DNA from: Scilla litardierei
Lineage: Eukaryota > Streptophyta > Magnoliopsida > Asparagales > Asparagaceae
Reading direction: 5' to 3'
DNA: 64,000 bases
Assembly (NCBI GenBank): GCA_030789695.1
Contig: CM061135.1
Span: 113,406,301 to 113,470,300 of the forward strand
The translations under genes and the position numbers were made by a program. The stretch's first letter is position 1; every line of letters begins with the position of its first letter. The notes under the pieces are model-generated. The model was not told the DNA's origin and made no database searches. It saw only the letters and a list, made by a program, of their open reading frames with translations. This document shows, in pieces, positions 43,896-56,161 of this stretch.

Positions 43896-44109
43896 CCTAT
43901 TTCACGTGGTGGTTGAAACAGATGAGATATCAACCCAGATAATCTGGAGCCTTACTCAAGAGAAAGGTGGACGTGTTATATATATACCTCTAAATAGGGT
44001 CAAAACTCCACATATAGAGTATCCACACAATCCAGATGTGGTGCCGCTTCTGAAAAAACTGAACTTTCAGTCTGAGTATGGTCCTGAGTATGGTCCTGCT
44101 TTTAAACAG
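43896..44109 (+). pseudogene. SMC3: Captured SMC3 exon (hinge core)
   Basis: A clean exon: acceptor 'cgacag' before 43896, donor GTATCT after 44109, open throughout. It encodes SLFHVVVETDEIST, then GGRVIYIPLNRVK and VVPLLKKLNF, the canonical SMC3 hinge core. A small internal duplication is visible: the residues EYGP occur twice in a row. The exon before it supplies the upstream hinge residues, so intron-exon order of the host gene was copied as genomic DNA. Confidence 0.9.
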
Positions 44110-45130
44110 GTATCTTCGGCATCTGCCAATCTTATGAACTTAGTAATGCTATGGTCTATTTTTAGATTATATGGTTTTCATATGTTACTGGAGTTCGTTA
44201 ATTGTTAGTTATAATGATTCTATAGCACCCACCTGATGGCCATACACTGAAATTGCATCCTGCATTGTGCTCAAGTTGTAAAAAAATCCTGATACATTTT
44301 AAAATTAACCTGACAGGCATACACTAACATTCTGTCCCCTCTTGTGTATTCGCTTGAGTTTAGAGCCATCAATGTTTTATAGCTTGTTTGATTCGCAGCA
44401 CTAAATTGTTGGAATATTGATATCTTGCATAAGTGGGTGGCATCATTCGTATGATCAGAGCAAGTTTTCTATATGACGGTTGAGGAGTGTCTTAAGATTT
44501 ACGCTACAGAAATTGTCCTACTATATCTTATACAATAGATCAAATCACAGTTTTATATTGGAGCTTTAAGAACAATTGGGAAAGAACAGTTTAACATGTT
44601 TCATGATCAGTTGTATCATTTGTTGCATAGATGAATATGCACGTAAGGAAATACAAATCAAAGGATAAATTGTTAGCCTAATAAAACCCTTGATTGTCAT
44701 CCCTCAGGTTATCACTGAGCAAGTGGAAGGTTTGTAATATTGCAATATATTAAGAGGTCTCACTTACAGTAGCCATTAGTCATTAATCTGTTGGCTCAAC
44801 TATGTATCATCCACTTGTGACTATTTTGTTGAAACTGAGAGCTTCTCTTTGAGATCTTCAAGTTTGGGGGAAAGAAGAGAAACCATTTTTAATAGGAAGG
44901 TGATTGGGTTTTTTTTGGGTCTGGTGCTATGACAAAAATGACCAATTAAATGCAAAAGTTTTCAAATTAAAGACATATCATTCAAATCCATTTACATGAA
45001 TTATTTTTTTTGCTGAATCACAAATTGGCACAAAGGCATACACATACAATTATATAAATTGCAATCCTAATTTTGGATTTAAATTTGAATATAAATTAAA
45101 GAAAGGCAAAAAAACAGAAGAAATTATTAC

Positions 45131-45271
45131 CCGTAAAGAAAGCCTCGTCTCATCCCCATCTTGAATCCAGAGCTCGATCGGTCCAGCAAGCTGAAATGGC
45201 AGCAAGACTGACGAAACCTTATGATCATTCTTCACCCTCCTCCGCCAGAGACTTCTCATCTTCATGATCAA
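45131..45271 (-). pseudogene. Captured first exon of an unidentified plant gene
   Basis: Minus-strand ATG at 45271 or 45265, open ~47 codons to a good donor (ACGG|GTAATA at 45131/45130). The peptide contains NDHKVSSVLLPFQLAGPIEL and a following WIQDGDE, which looks like real protein sequence and not chance. I do not recognise the family with certainty. The continuation is not found nearby, so this is a gene fragment in the same orientation as H1. Confidence 0.5.
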
Positions 45272-48200
45272 CCCTAAATATTGGCAAATCCATGAAATCC
45301 CATCAACTCACATCATCCAAAAGCTTAATCGGCACAACCTTCTTATTGAACTGGATATCAAACTCGTACACCACCGTTCCACCAATGCATCCCTCACATC
45401 GAATCCTGACACCTTCACACCCTGGAACATCATTCCCTTCATGACCGCATCTCACAAATCTGGGTAATGGCGCAAAATTGGATTCTGGTTAAAATCTTAT
45501 TGAAAATTATCGAGAAATGAAGTAAAATTATCGGGGTTAAGGGTTAAAAAGAAGTAAAAATTTTCGAATCCTTATCAAGTACTGGAACCCCAAATCCATT
45601 TCAGTAATAATTTCAGTAATAATTATCAAGTCAGTAATAATTGTAACCTCGCAGGGGTTGAGGGTTTAATCTGGGAGCCATTTCAGTAATAATTTCCCAA
45701 AGCCTGATAATTTAAAAGAATGGAATTTAAAAGAAGTTACTCTCAAATCTCTTTAATTTGATCCGTGCCTGGGAATTTAAAACCAAAGAAAATCTTATCC
45801 GTGCCTGATAATTTTTCCCTCGTACGCGGAAAGAAGGGATTTTTCCCTGTTTGGAGCCTGATAATTTCCCAAAGCCATTTCGATATCTTTCGAAACACCT
45901 TCACACCCTGGAACCCCAAATCCCTTCATGATCACATCTTTCGAATCCTGTTAACGCCACATAAGAAGTCACAATTTTTAACCAATCCCAGTAACAATTT
46001 GACATTTTATATATGAGCCATCAACCAAACCAATCCCAAAATTAAACTTGTTCAAATACAACCTTGCTGGACGAAAAATTATTGGCCATAAGCTGGCTTC
46101 ATCAAGATGAATTCTGATGGTAGGACTGGATGCTCAAATGAGCTTGCTTGTGATATCTAGTAGTTTTTACGCGGCATACTGAGGATGCATAAATTAGAGA
46201 AAAAATCACCGATCAAAGGAACCAACCTTGTAACTTTAATATATATAAGTTACAATACATAATAAGTGTGTCCTTCATATTGTTTGTTATTAGTTCTATG
46301 ATATAAAGTGGTCTTCATCTAGCACATATATACATCTACGTTTTCCAGTTCTATTGATAAACAACAATTATGATTTAATTATAGAACACATTGATAACAT
46401 AATATATGCATATTTTTCATCGACTGTGGTGTTTGTCATTTAATCAAATGCCTCAACATGTTGCCCAAGATCTGCTAGGCAACATATCATCCCCTGCCAT
46501 ATATGCACCCAAAATCCGCCATGTAGAACATTGGATATTAAAAACTTTCTCACATCCATGTGTAAGTGTAGAAATGACTAATATTGTCCAAGTAAACCAT
46601 GTGCTAGACACATTGAAACATATTTACTACCTTCTTTAGAAACGTTATGGAGAAAAGTATTTTGTAAACTTATATAATCGAGCAATATGTTCCGAGGTTA
46701 ACAAAAGAGACTTTCAATGGACACAATGTGTGGACAGAGGGCACCCATGAATCCTGTGCTAAATATGATAGACAAATGAACCACGAACCTAGTTTCCCAA
46801 TTTCTTTCAGCTGTACCCATGGATGTCATTTTTATTTCATTTTCAGTTTTGTCAGATAACCACTTTATCAAAAAGCATAAAACTAATAATTGACGTTGCC
46901 ACAAAATTGTAAAAAGTTAACATAAATTCAGAGCGATAGATGGGTGGAAATGTGTGTGTGACCTGGCAGTCTGAGGTGCCAAAAACATTGCTCCCACCAA
47001 AAATAGTATAATTGAGATTGCTTCTTCATTTTTTGTGTTTTGCTCCAAAAAGGACCTAATTCTCAAAAATGATGATAAGCTATACTAAAGAGAACCTAGA
47101 TCAAAATTTCACGCCACAGAAAAATGCTTACCTGAAGAGCGACCAAGAGAAGCCTCGGACTTGCTGAGCGATTTAAGGTAGAGCTCAGTCTCAGGTTGTC
47201 ATTTCTTTTATCCAGAAACTCCATTATTGCTAAAATTCCACCTTCTGCTCATGTCCTAAAATAAGTCTGAAATTATGGCATCTTAATATTTGAAGTCAAA
47301 CAATACAGATATTTCATTAAGTTGGTAACATAGGAAAATGGATGGAGTTGCTCAAGTCCTTCAGCTAATATAAGTAACTCTATCAGAAATTGAATATTTC
47401 CAGGGGAAAAGAAGTCAAATTGACTTGGTGTTACATACATGATGGTTTCTTTGTTGAGATGTAAACGTTAATTTCAATTGAATTTCCACACAATGGTTTC
47501 CACAAAATTTTCATTAGGAACACTGTGACTAAAGCGTATTATAACACCAACAATTATATTCAAAAAATTAAGTACTTCAATTTGACCAAGATACGAACAT
47601 GTTTCAATGACTTAAGGAATATTAAGTTTTAAGGCTTCCCATGCAGGGACAAAAACATGTTTAACAAAGTTCTGAAATTTCCACCAACTGGCTATATACA
47701 TTACAAAATCAGGAAGGTTCACAAATAAAATTGGCGCCCCATCTAATGCCTCAATTCCACCCCAAAATTCTACAGAAAAAAGAAAATATGGATCAGTAAG
47801 ATGATTTGCCACATTTGTAATAAAATTTTCCATGTGGAGCAAAATGATCAGAAATATTCAATTAGCACTTTAAAAGCTGTTCATATAGCCAAAAAGCTAG
47901 TAGTTCTACTGATTTTCACTACAATTCAGAAATTACAATGATGTGACATGCCCTCACACAATATCACCTTAATTTCAACAATTCAATATCTATCTCGAAT
48001 CAGGACTCTTTCAATTATAAGAAATCGTGAACGGAATCACTCAAAAACCATCACAAACTTAGAAACAAAAAAATCTTAACGGCAAAACAATCAAAAAAAA
48101 ACCCCAAAATCTCTCATGCATTAGAAATACAAATTAAAAGATCAATTTAAACCACAAAAATAATGTCAATAAAAAAACAGAGAACAAAGTACCACATTTG

Positions 48201-49473
48201 TGATTACAGGTCCGATCATTTCTTCCGATTAGAACTTACCATGATAAATGACAAATGTATATCAAATGAATCAAACCCTAACGCCAAACAATAGTGAACC
48301 TCAAAATCTATTACAACATTAAAACCACAGGCATTAAATTCCAACGAAATTAGATAAAATAAAAAAATTAATAGATCAATCAACAATATAAAATAAATTG
48401 AATTCAAAAGAGAGAATGGAGAAAGAGAGAAAGAAATAACCTCAAGATGGAATTTTTTGTGAATTGATGGCGATCGAATACTTGATCGTCACTCGCCAGG
48501 GGATGTATATGACAAAGGCGGTGGAAAGTCTGCTTTTTTAATTTTTAAAGATGGAATTTTTGGATTGAGTTTTCCCCCAAACTCCGAATCCTATGATACC
48601 TGATGCACATCGAAAGGAATTTTTATTATGACAATTGACAGTGGTATGTCGAAATAATTGATGCTCTATGTCAATTCCTTGATGCAATCATCTGTGTCTT
48701 TCATAATTGTAATCATCAAAACTAACAAAATAAATCCTATCTATACATAGAAAAGGATACATCAAAATCAAATGCAAACATAGGAAACCAATGGTGCGTT
48801 TATGGTCTCATACCTTTACAATAATCCTTCCATCGGAACTCAGCTGACTGATGGAGTGGTGTAATCTTAGACCCCTCCGAAGGGAACCTCGTCCAAAACT
48901 TCTCCCTTGGACCAAAATCCCCAGGTCTCCCTCATTTGGGTCGAAGCTGGCTTCCCAATAGAGTACCTAACAAAGAACAAACATATATATAACCCAAATG
49001 AGAAAAATCAGCAAAAACAACAAAAAATCAAACAGGCAACTCATCCATCCACACAAGCAAAAAATCAAACACCTGATGCCCAATTACAGATTCAGCATCA
49101 GATCATAATTCTTCCCCGATTTCTTCAGATCATAACTCATCCATTCCCTTTGATGTAGTCTTCCCCGATTTCTTCGCATCTCCGATGCCCTAAAAACAAC
49201 ACAGACTACTCCCTCTCCCCATCAACACGGACTCCTCCCACAGCGAACATTTCATGGCACCTTTTTGGTGACTATCTTATTATCCTTCTTCCCCTTGAAA
49301 ATATTATCCAACACTTTATGCAAATATTGCCCAAAAGGCCCAAAGAACACAACCCCAAAGAACTGAAATTCTGCCCAAAAAAAAAGAAAATTCAACATTA
49401 AAAACACAAAAAGAAGGGCAAAAAAAGAGAGTTTTAATCAACGGAGCTTGAGGATGCTGGAGCTTGAGCTTAC

Positions 49474-49740
49474 GATTTTGAGGAGGAGGCGCTTGAGCTG
49501 GAGCTTGGGGATGCCGGAGATCTTCTGGGCAACGGAATCGCTGACGCAGGGATGTGGCAGGGGTCTCGACTGTGGGAGGTCGGAGGAAGGCAGGGGGTCC
49601 GGTAGGAGGTTGGGCTGGGGTTGAAGCCAAGGGGAGGTCGATCGGAGGTAGAGGGGGCTGAGGTCGGGGTCGTAGGGAAGTGGAAGGGGAGAGAGAGGGG
49701 ATGCTGAGAATGGAATTTTATTTGAGTTTCTCAAAGGCAA
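49474..49740 (-). pseudogene. Captured 5' exon of an unidentified plant gene
   Basis: Minus-strand ATG at 49740 opens a Pro/Leu/Ser-rich peptide of ~89 codons ending SVAQKISGIPKLQLKRLLLK, then a consensus donor (ATC|GTAAGC at 49474/49473). The low-complexity N-terminus could be a transit peptide or disordered leader. No family assigned. It lies near the 5' end of H1, the usual place for captured promoters and first exons. Confidence 0.45.
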
Positions 49741-50131
49741 CAGTCAAAGAACCCCCCCCCGGCGAAAATTCTATGATTTCAATGATTTATTTTTCAAATT
49801 TTCAAAATTCCAACTCACTTCCCCATGAAAATTCAAACATTCCCTCAAAATTTTCCCCCTAAATTTCAAAATCACAACTCAAACCCTTAACCAATTTCTC
49901 TTATCCAATATCTCTTATCCAAAAACTCATGATAACATCCCTCATTTGTATACCCCAAATACAATTCAAACTCTTATCCAATTTCTCTTATCCAATTTCT
50001 TTTATCCAAAAACTCATCATAACATCCCTCATTTTTATAACCCAAATACAATTCAAACCCTTATCCAATTTCTCTTATCCAAAAACTCTTATCCAATAAA
50101 CCATGATAACATCTCTGTTTTATAATATAGA

Positions 50132-50337
50132 TATGTATATATATGTATATATGTATATATATGTATATATGTATATATATGTATATATGTATATATGTAT
50201 ATATGTATATATGTATATATATGTATATATGTATATATATGTATATATGTATATATGTGTATATATGTATATATGTGTATATGTGTATATATTTATGTAT
50301 ATATGTATATATGTATATATGTCTATATATATATGTA
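50132..50337. repeat. TATATG microsatellite between Helitrons H1 and H2
   Basis: About 206 bp of TATATG/TATATATG repeats. It separates the 5' end of H1 from the 3' end of H2. The Tyr/Ile/Met/Val frames here are spurious. Confidence 0.95.
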
Positions 50338-53049
50338 CTAGTCATTTACCCGTGCCCATAGGGCACGGTTTTTTTAATGGCTGAGTTTTTTCCCCCACAT
50401 ATTTCAAGTTCCTCCAAATTTCAAGTTTTCCCACAAAATTTTAAGTTTCCCCCCATATTTAAGTTTTTTCCCAAAATTTAAGTCTTTCAAAATTGTCATT
50501 GCCACCTAGAACAAACTTGCTACGTAGGACAAAGCTTTGTCCCAGTATGATAAGATTCAAAATCTTCAAAGAACTGGAAAAAAATGGTCGGAAGGGGGGA
50601 GAATAAAAAGTGTGAGTGGGTGTGTGGGGAGGGTCCAGTGGCAAAAATGCAAAAACCTGGGTTGTATGTGCAAATTTCCACCTCCTCTTTTATCCCTGAA
50701 AATCTCATCTCTTATATTTTCTCTTATCCAATTTCCCTGTTTTATATAATAGATATCCAAATTCTGTTATCCAATTTCTCATGTCCAAATTCTCTTATCC
50801 AATTTCTCTTGATAACATCCCTCTTTTATATAATAGATATCTCTTATCCAATTTCTCTTGTCCAAATTCTCTTATCTAATTTCTCTTGATAACATCCCTC
50901 TTTTATAATATAGATATCTCTTATCCAATTTCTCATGTCCAATTTCTCTTATCCAATTTCTCTTGATAACATCCCTCTTTTATAATATAGATATCTTTTA
51001 TCCAATTTCTCTTGATAACATCCCTCTCTTATAATATAGATATCTCTTATCCAATATCTCTTATCCAATTTTTCTTGATAACATCCCTCTTTTATAATAT
51101 AGATATCTCTTATCCAATTTCTCTTTTCCAATATCTCTTATCCAATTTCTCTTGATAACATCCCTCTTTTATAATATAGATATCTCTTATCCAATTTCTC
51201 TTTTCCAATATCTCTTATCCAATTTCTCTTGATAACATCCCTCTTTTATAATATAGATATCTCTTATCCAATTTCTCTTGTCCAATATCTCTTATCCAAT
51301 TTCTCTTGATAACCTCCCTCTTTTATAATATAGATATCTCTTATCCAATTTCTCTTTTCCAATATCTCTTATCCAATTTCTTTTGATAACATCCCTCTTT
51401 TATAATATAGATATCTCTTATCCAATTTCTCTTGTCCAATATCTCTTATTCAATTTCTCTTGATAACCTCCCTCTTTTATAATATAGATATCTCTTATCC
51501 AATTTCTCTTTTCCAATATCCCTTATCCAATTTCTCTTGATAACATCCCTCTTTTATAATATAGATATCTCTTATCGAATTTCTCTTGTCCAATATCTCT
51601 TATCCAATTTCTTTTGATAACATCCCTCTTTTATAATATAGATATCTCTTATCCAATTTCTCTTTTCCAATATCTCTTATCCAATTTCTCTTGATAACAT
51701 CCCTCTTTTATAATGTAGATATCTCTTATCCAATTTCTCTTGATAACATCCCTCTCTTATAATAAAGATATCTCTTATCCAATTTCTCTTGTCCACTATC
51801 TCTTATCCAATTTCTCTTTTCCAATATCTCTTATACAATTTCTCTTGATAACATCCCTCTTTTATAATATAGATTTCTTTTATCCAATTTCTCTTGTGCA
51901 ATATCTCTTATCCAATTTCTCTTGATAACATCCCTCTTTTATAATATAGATATCTATTATCCAATTTCTTTTTTCCAATATCTCTTATCCAATTTCTCTT
52001 GATAACATCCCTCTTTTATAATATAGATATCTCTTATCCAATTTCTCTTTTCCAATATCTCCTATCCAATTTCTCTTGATAACATCTCTCTTTTATAATA
52101 TAGATATCTCTTATCCAATTTCTCTTGATAACATCCCTCTCTTATAATAAAGATATCTCTTATCCAATTTCTCTTGTCCAATATCTCTTATCCAATTTCT
52201 CTTTTCCACTACCTCTTATCCAATTTCTCTTGATAACATCCCTCTTTTATAATATAGATATCTCTTATCCAATTTCTCTTGTCCAATATCTCTTATCCAA
52301 TTTCTCTTGATAACATCCCTCTTTTATAATATAGATATCTCTTATCCAATTTCTCATGTCCGATATCTCTTATCCAATTTCTCTTGATAACATCCCTCTG
52401 TTATAATATAGATATCTCTTATCCAATTTCTCTTGATAACATCCCTCTCTTATAATATAGATATCTCTTATCCAATTTCTCTTGTCCAATATCTCTTATC
52501 CAATTTCTCTTGATAACATCCCTCTTTTATAATATAGATATCTCTTTTCCAATTTCTCTTTTCCAATATCTCTTATCCAATTTCTCTTGATAACATACCT
52601 CTATTATAATATAGATATCTCTTATCCAATTTCTCATGTCCAATATCTCTTATCCAATTTCTCTTGATAACATCCCTCTTTTATAATATAGATATCTCTT
52701 ATCCAATTTCTCTTTTCTAATATCTCTTATCCAATTTCTCTTGATAACATCCCTCTTTTATAATATAGATATCTCTTAACGAATTTCTCTTGTCCAATAT
52801 CTCTTATCCAATTTCCCTTGATAACATCCCTCTTTTATAATATAGATATCTCTTATCCAATTTCTCTTTTCCAATATCTCCTATCCAATTTCTCTTGATA
52901 ACATCCCTCTTTTATAATATAGATATCTCTTATCAAATTTCTCTTGATAGCATCACTCCCTTATAATAAAGATATCTCTTATCCAATTTCTCTTGTCCAA
53001 TATCTCTTATCCAATTTCTCTTGATAACATCCCTCTTTTATAATATAGA
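50338..53049 (-). mobile_element. Helitron H2 with a tandemly amplified 5' end
   Basis: Minus-strand 3' end CTAG at 50341-50338 with the hairpin (CCGTGCCC, ATAG loop side, GGGCACGG). Outermost 5' end TCTATATTATAAAAGAGGG at 53049. Unique sequence is only ~450 bp (50342-50790); the rest is a tandem array of the 5' terminus. No gene is supported; short frames at 50459-50889 are in simple AT-rich DNA. Confidence 0.8.
50790..53049. repeat. ~31-copy tandem array of the Helitron 5' terminus (49/77-bp units)
   Basis: Units contain, on the plus strand, 'tctcttatccaatttctctt', 'gataacatccctctttta' and 'taatatagata'. Most are 77 bp; some lack a 28-bp internal stretch and are 49 bp. Counting the 'gata(a/g)ca/cctc' word I find about 31 units. 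Read on the minus strand, each unit carries an A|TCTATATTATAA start, so each contains a complete Helitron 5' terminus. Confidence 0.9.
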
Positions 53050-53071
53050 TATATGTATATATATATATGTA

Positions 53072-53532
53072 CTAGTCATAACCCGTGCCCACGGGCACGG
53101 TTCATTTAAGATTTTTCTCTCGCGAAATCTTTGTTTCCAAACATTATTTACACAGTCAAATTTGTGCGGAACAACAAATTCGGCGTAGAACAATAAATTC
53201 TGCGAGTGCGCCCTTGAGTCGGAACAACAAATTAGCGTAAAATAATTTAGCTGGCGCCTTCGGTGCGAAGGGTGGAAGTGCAAAAGAGTGTGTGTATGGT
53301 GTGTGGGTAAAAAGTGAAATGAGAGGGTTTTTTTAGCAAAAAGGGGAGTGATTGTGGGGGGTTTGAAAATAAAAGGAAAAAGTGGTGGGTTTTCCAAACA
53401 CTCATCTCAACCCTTCTTTTACCAAGCTTAAATCCTAGCCACTCTTCTATCAACCTCTTTATACATCAGCATGACATCAGCTTGTCCCAGTCAGCCCTAG
53501 GATTCAAAAACAGTTGTGTTTTTATATATAGA
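53072..53532 (-). mobile_element. Helitron H3, short (461 bp)
   Basis: Minus-strand 3' end CTAG at 53075-53072 with a perfect CCGTGCCC/GGGCACGG hairpin. 5' end TCTATATATAAAAACAC at 53532. It is preceded by 22 bp of TA-rich spacer after H2 and followed by a (TA)n tract. The internal 'gcgccttcggtgcgaag' and 'aacaacaaatt' words relate it to the Helitron in LARD1 (14723-15418), not to H2. Confidence 0.8.
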
Positions 53533-53535
53533 TAT

Positions 53536-53591
<56 letters not shown>

Positions 53592-53648
53592 GTATATATG
53601 TATATATATATGTTTATATATATATATATGTATATATATATATCTGTA
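53533..53648. repeat. (TA)n/TATATG microsatellite between H3 and H4
   Basis: About 116 bp of TA and TATATG repeats. Confidence 0.95.
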
Positions 53649-56161
53649 CTAGTATATACCCGTGCCCGTAGGGCACGGTTCATTTAAGATATTCCCCCTC
53701 ACATTGTTAGTTTCCCCAAAATTTAAAGCACAATGATTATTATTTAGTTCCCTCAAAAAAATTAGTTAGCTCAAAATTCGATTCTCCCAGAAAATTTATT
53801 TTCCCATTATTTGGCATTTTGGCAAATAAACTTCAATAAATTTATTTTATGAAATAGCTATGCATAGGTACTTCAATGTAATTTTTTATGCTACAATTTG
53901 GCAATAAATAAAATAAACAAAAATTATTTCCTGCTAAAAAAATTGGCCCCCCCAATTCAATTCATGTATCTGTCACTATGTCTACATGCTAAACCTCAGA
54001 TGCATGATGTACATCTAGTACTATATAACATTGTTTTTTTTCATCTTTAGTTGCTGATGACCAACATTTAGATCCTTTTACATCTTTGACCTATTGCACA
54101 TCATGTTCATCTTCAAAAGTCACATACCGTATGAAACTTTACGCTTATTAAAGCAAACTGATAGAAAGCATATAAACCAAAGTTTGCACATCAGGTAGCT
54201 AGACACGTCTTGACTCCATACTCATGTTCATATGTCAATTGCAAGCAGTATTTGCACATTTGAAACCATAAACCTAGGTGTGAGTTGAATTGAAATTCTG
54301 CCCCAGTGAATTAATTCTTGTGCATCCAATAGCATATCTCTGGTTCTCAGTTTGATAACGACATTTTCTCATATGCCATTACTTCATTCATTTGTAAGCA
54401 CACAGATGGAAAATGAGAACTACACATTACCCTCAAAGCAGATCAATTTATATGACAGGTTTCCCAATTCTTTCGAATAATTGCTCAGCATTTAAATAGA
54501 AAATTTTCCAATGCAATGGGCAACAATTCTACTGCCAAAGAAGAAGTTCACAAGTCTGCAGTTACTAAAATTAGCCAGATTTATTCTAGCAATCATCAAA
54601 TTATGCCATCACACTCATAAATCTAAGCAGATCATGAAATTAAATTTTTGGAAAGAAGTATGATGCACTTTTAATTTAATTTTGAATAAATTTGTTTCCA
54701 TTAAAGTACACATACACATCATCATGTTTTACTCATAAACCAAAAGTACATAATATCTTTGTCATTGAAATAAGGCTGACACATTTGCATGCACTGGCTG
54801 GAGTGGTACTCGAGATCTCCATGCTGTTTTGTGAAATGCTAGTCGATGAAGCTTGCCATAAAAATTCATGCTTTGTAGATGTTGAGCTGGTTTCAATGAA
54901 AGGCAGCCAAAAACAATGCTATTCTTGTTCAGCAGCCTGCATTTAGATTGCCATATCTTAATGCATAACTTGTATTCGATGGAATAATGATACGTAGAAC
55001 TTTTGTAGATGATAATTTCACTTCAGCCACTACCAAGATTACTTGTATTCAGTTCGGTGCATTCACCACCCATCACAATAAGTTTTATTTTAATCTCTCA
55101 GATTTTACTTGTAAAGTGATTCCTTCATTTAACTCCACAAAGAACTCACTGTTTCATGTCTGAATAGAGTAATGCAACCACTATCCAAATACCAAGTATG
55201 ATTTGAATCATACTGACTAATCAGAACGACATATGAAATTGGAAAAAGCATGAAACTTTAGAGTTCAAACAGGAAAGGAGTAAGACCCAACTCACAAAAA
55301 CAAAAGGCCAAGGCCATTAGAGAAAAAAGGATACATACCTTGTGCATCCGCCATTGGGGAATTTCTCTATCAATCAATCAGTCAGAAAGATTAGTACTCG
55401 AAAAAAAATCAGTCAGAAAGACGGAGTAGAAAAAGCAGATGCAGCACACAGGGGGAGTTTTGGTAGGAAATGTTTTAATTAGTATGATAATATCAATACT
55501 ATTAACTTTTATCTTGTAATTTTTGTCATAAATTGCTTGAAGAGAAGAAACAGATCAAACGAACTACAACAAAAGAAAGAATAGAGAATAAATAGCACCT
55601 CTAACTCCATCAACCCTAAAACCATTGTGCTAACTCATTATCTTAGGCCAGAGCAATGAAATTCAATTTATCCATCTTCCAAGTTCTTCTTGAAATTTAA
55701 TTTTAACTTATTTTCTCTACGTTGATATCAGTCTTTAAACTTATTTATGAAAATACTTTAATAAGAAATTAAAACGGCACATGGTAGAGAAAGGGATTTA
55801 GCTTATACAAATTTGATTTGAGGTTTTCTTAAATATGTTGCAGTAGTCTCTAAAAAATAAAAGGAAAGAAAGAAATGCTTTCTAGTGGCAAGCACATGTA
55901 TCAAGAGAAAACTTTGCTCATTTAAGTACCTATACAGAATACAAAATACTTCATTTAATAACATGCATATATAAAATTTGCTCAGGATTATTAGTTTCAT
56001 TTATCATTGTAGGTAAGAATTATAACATTAGTCAACTAATGGCATCAGCTTCAACCAAGTTTGATCTCAATATCCAAATGCTAATAGCATATGGTTTAAG
56101 CAGGTAACAAACAAAAAAGACAAACCAGAAGCAAGTGCTCAAGCAGACACTACATCCTAGC

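Larger units (their letters stand above)
42301..50131 (-). mobile_element. Helitron H1, non-autonomous, 7.8 kb, with captured gene fragments
   Basis: Minus-strand 3' end: hairpin (CCGTGCCC/GGGCACGG type), then GTTATGA and CTAG at 42304-42301, followed by T. Minus-strand 5' end: TCTATATTATAAAACAGAG starting at 50131 and preceded by A. No Rep/helicase is seen, so it is non-autonomous. It carries SMC3 exons on the opposite strand and at least two putative first exons on its own strand. Three copies of 'ataacatc(c/t)ctc' at ~49930-50120 show the beginnings of the 5'-end tandem array that is large in H2. The remaining intervals (42310-43600, 46000-49300) are AT-rich and intron-like. Confidence 0.85.

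Noticed and set aside
46060..46160. RNase H-like 'GFIKMNSDG' words inside H1
   Set aside because: Too short and isolated to support a retroelement fragment.
50061..50384. Tyr/Ile/Met-repeat open frames on both strands
   Set aside because: Produced by the TATATG microsatellite.
50790..53049. Possible CRISPR-like or satellite array
   Set aside because: Eukaryotic context, no unique spacers; units are Helitron 5' ends.
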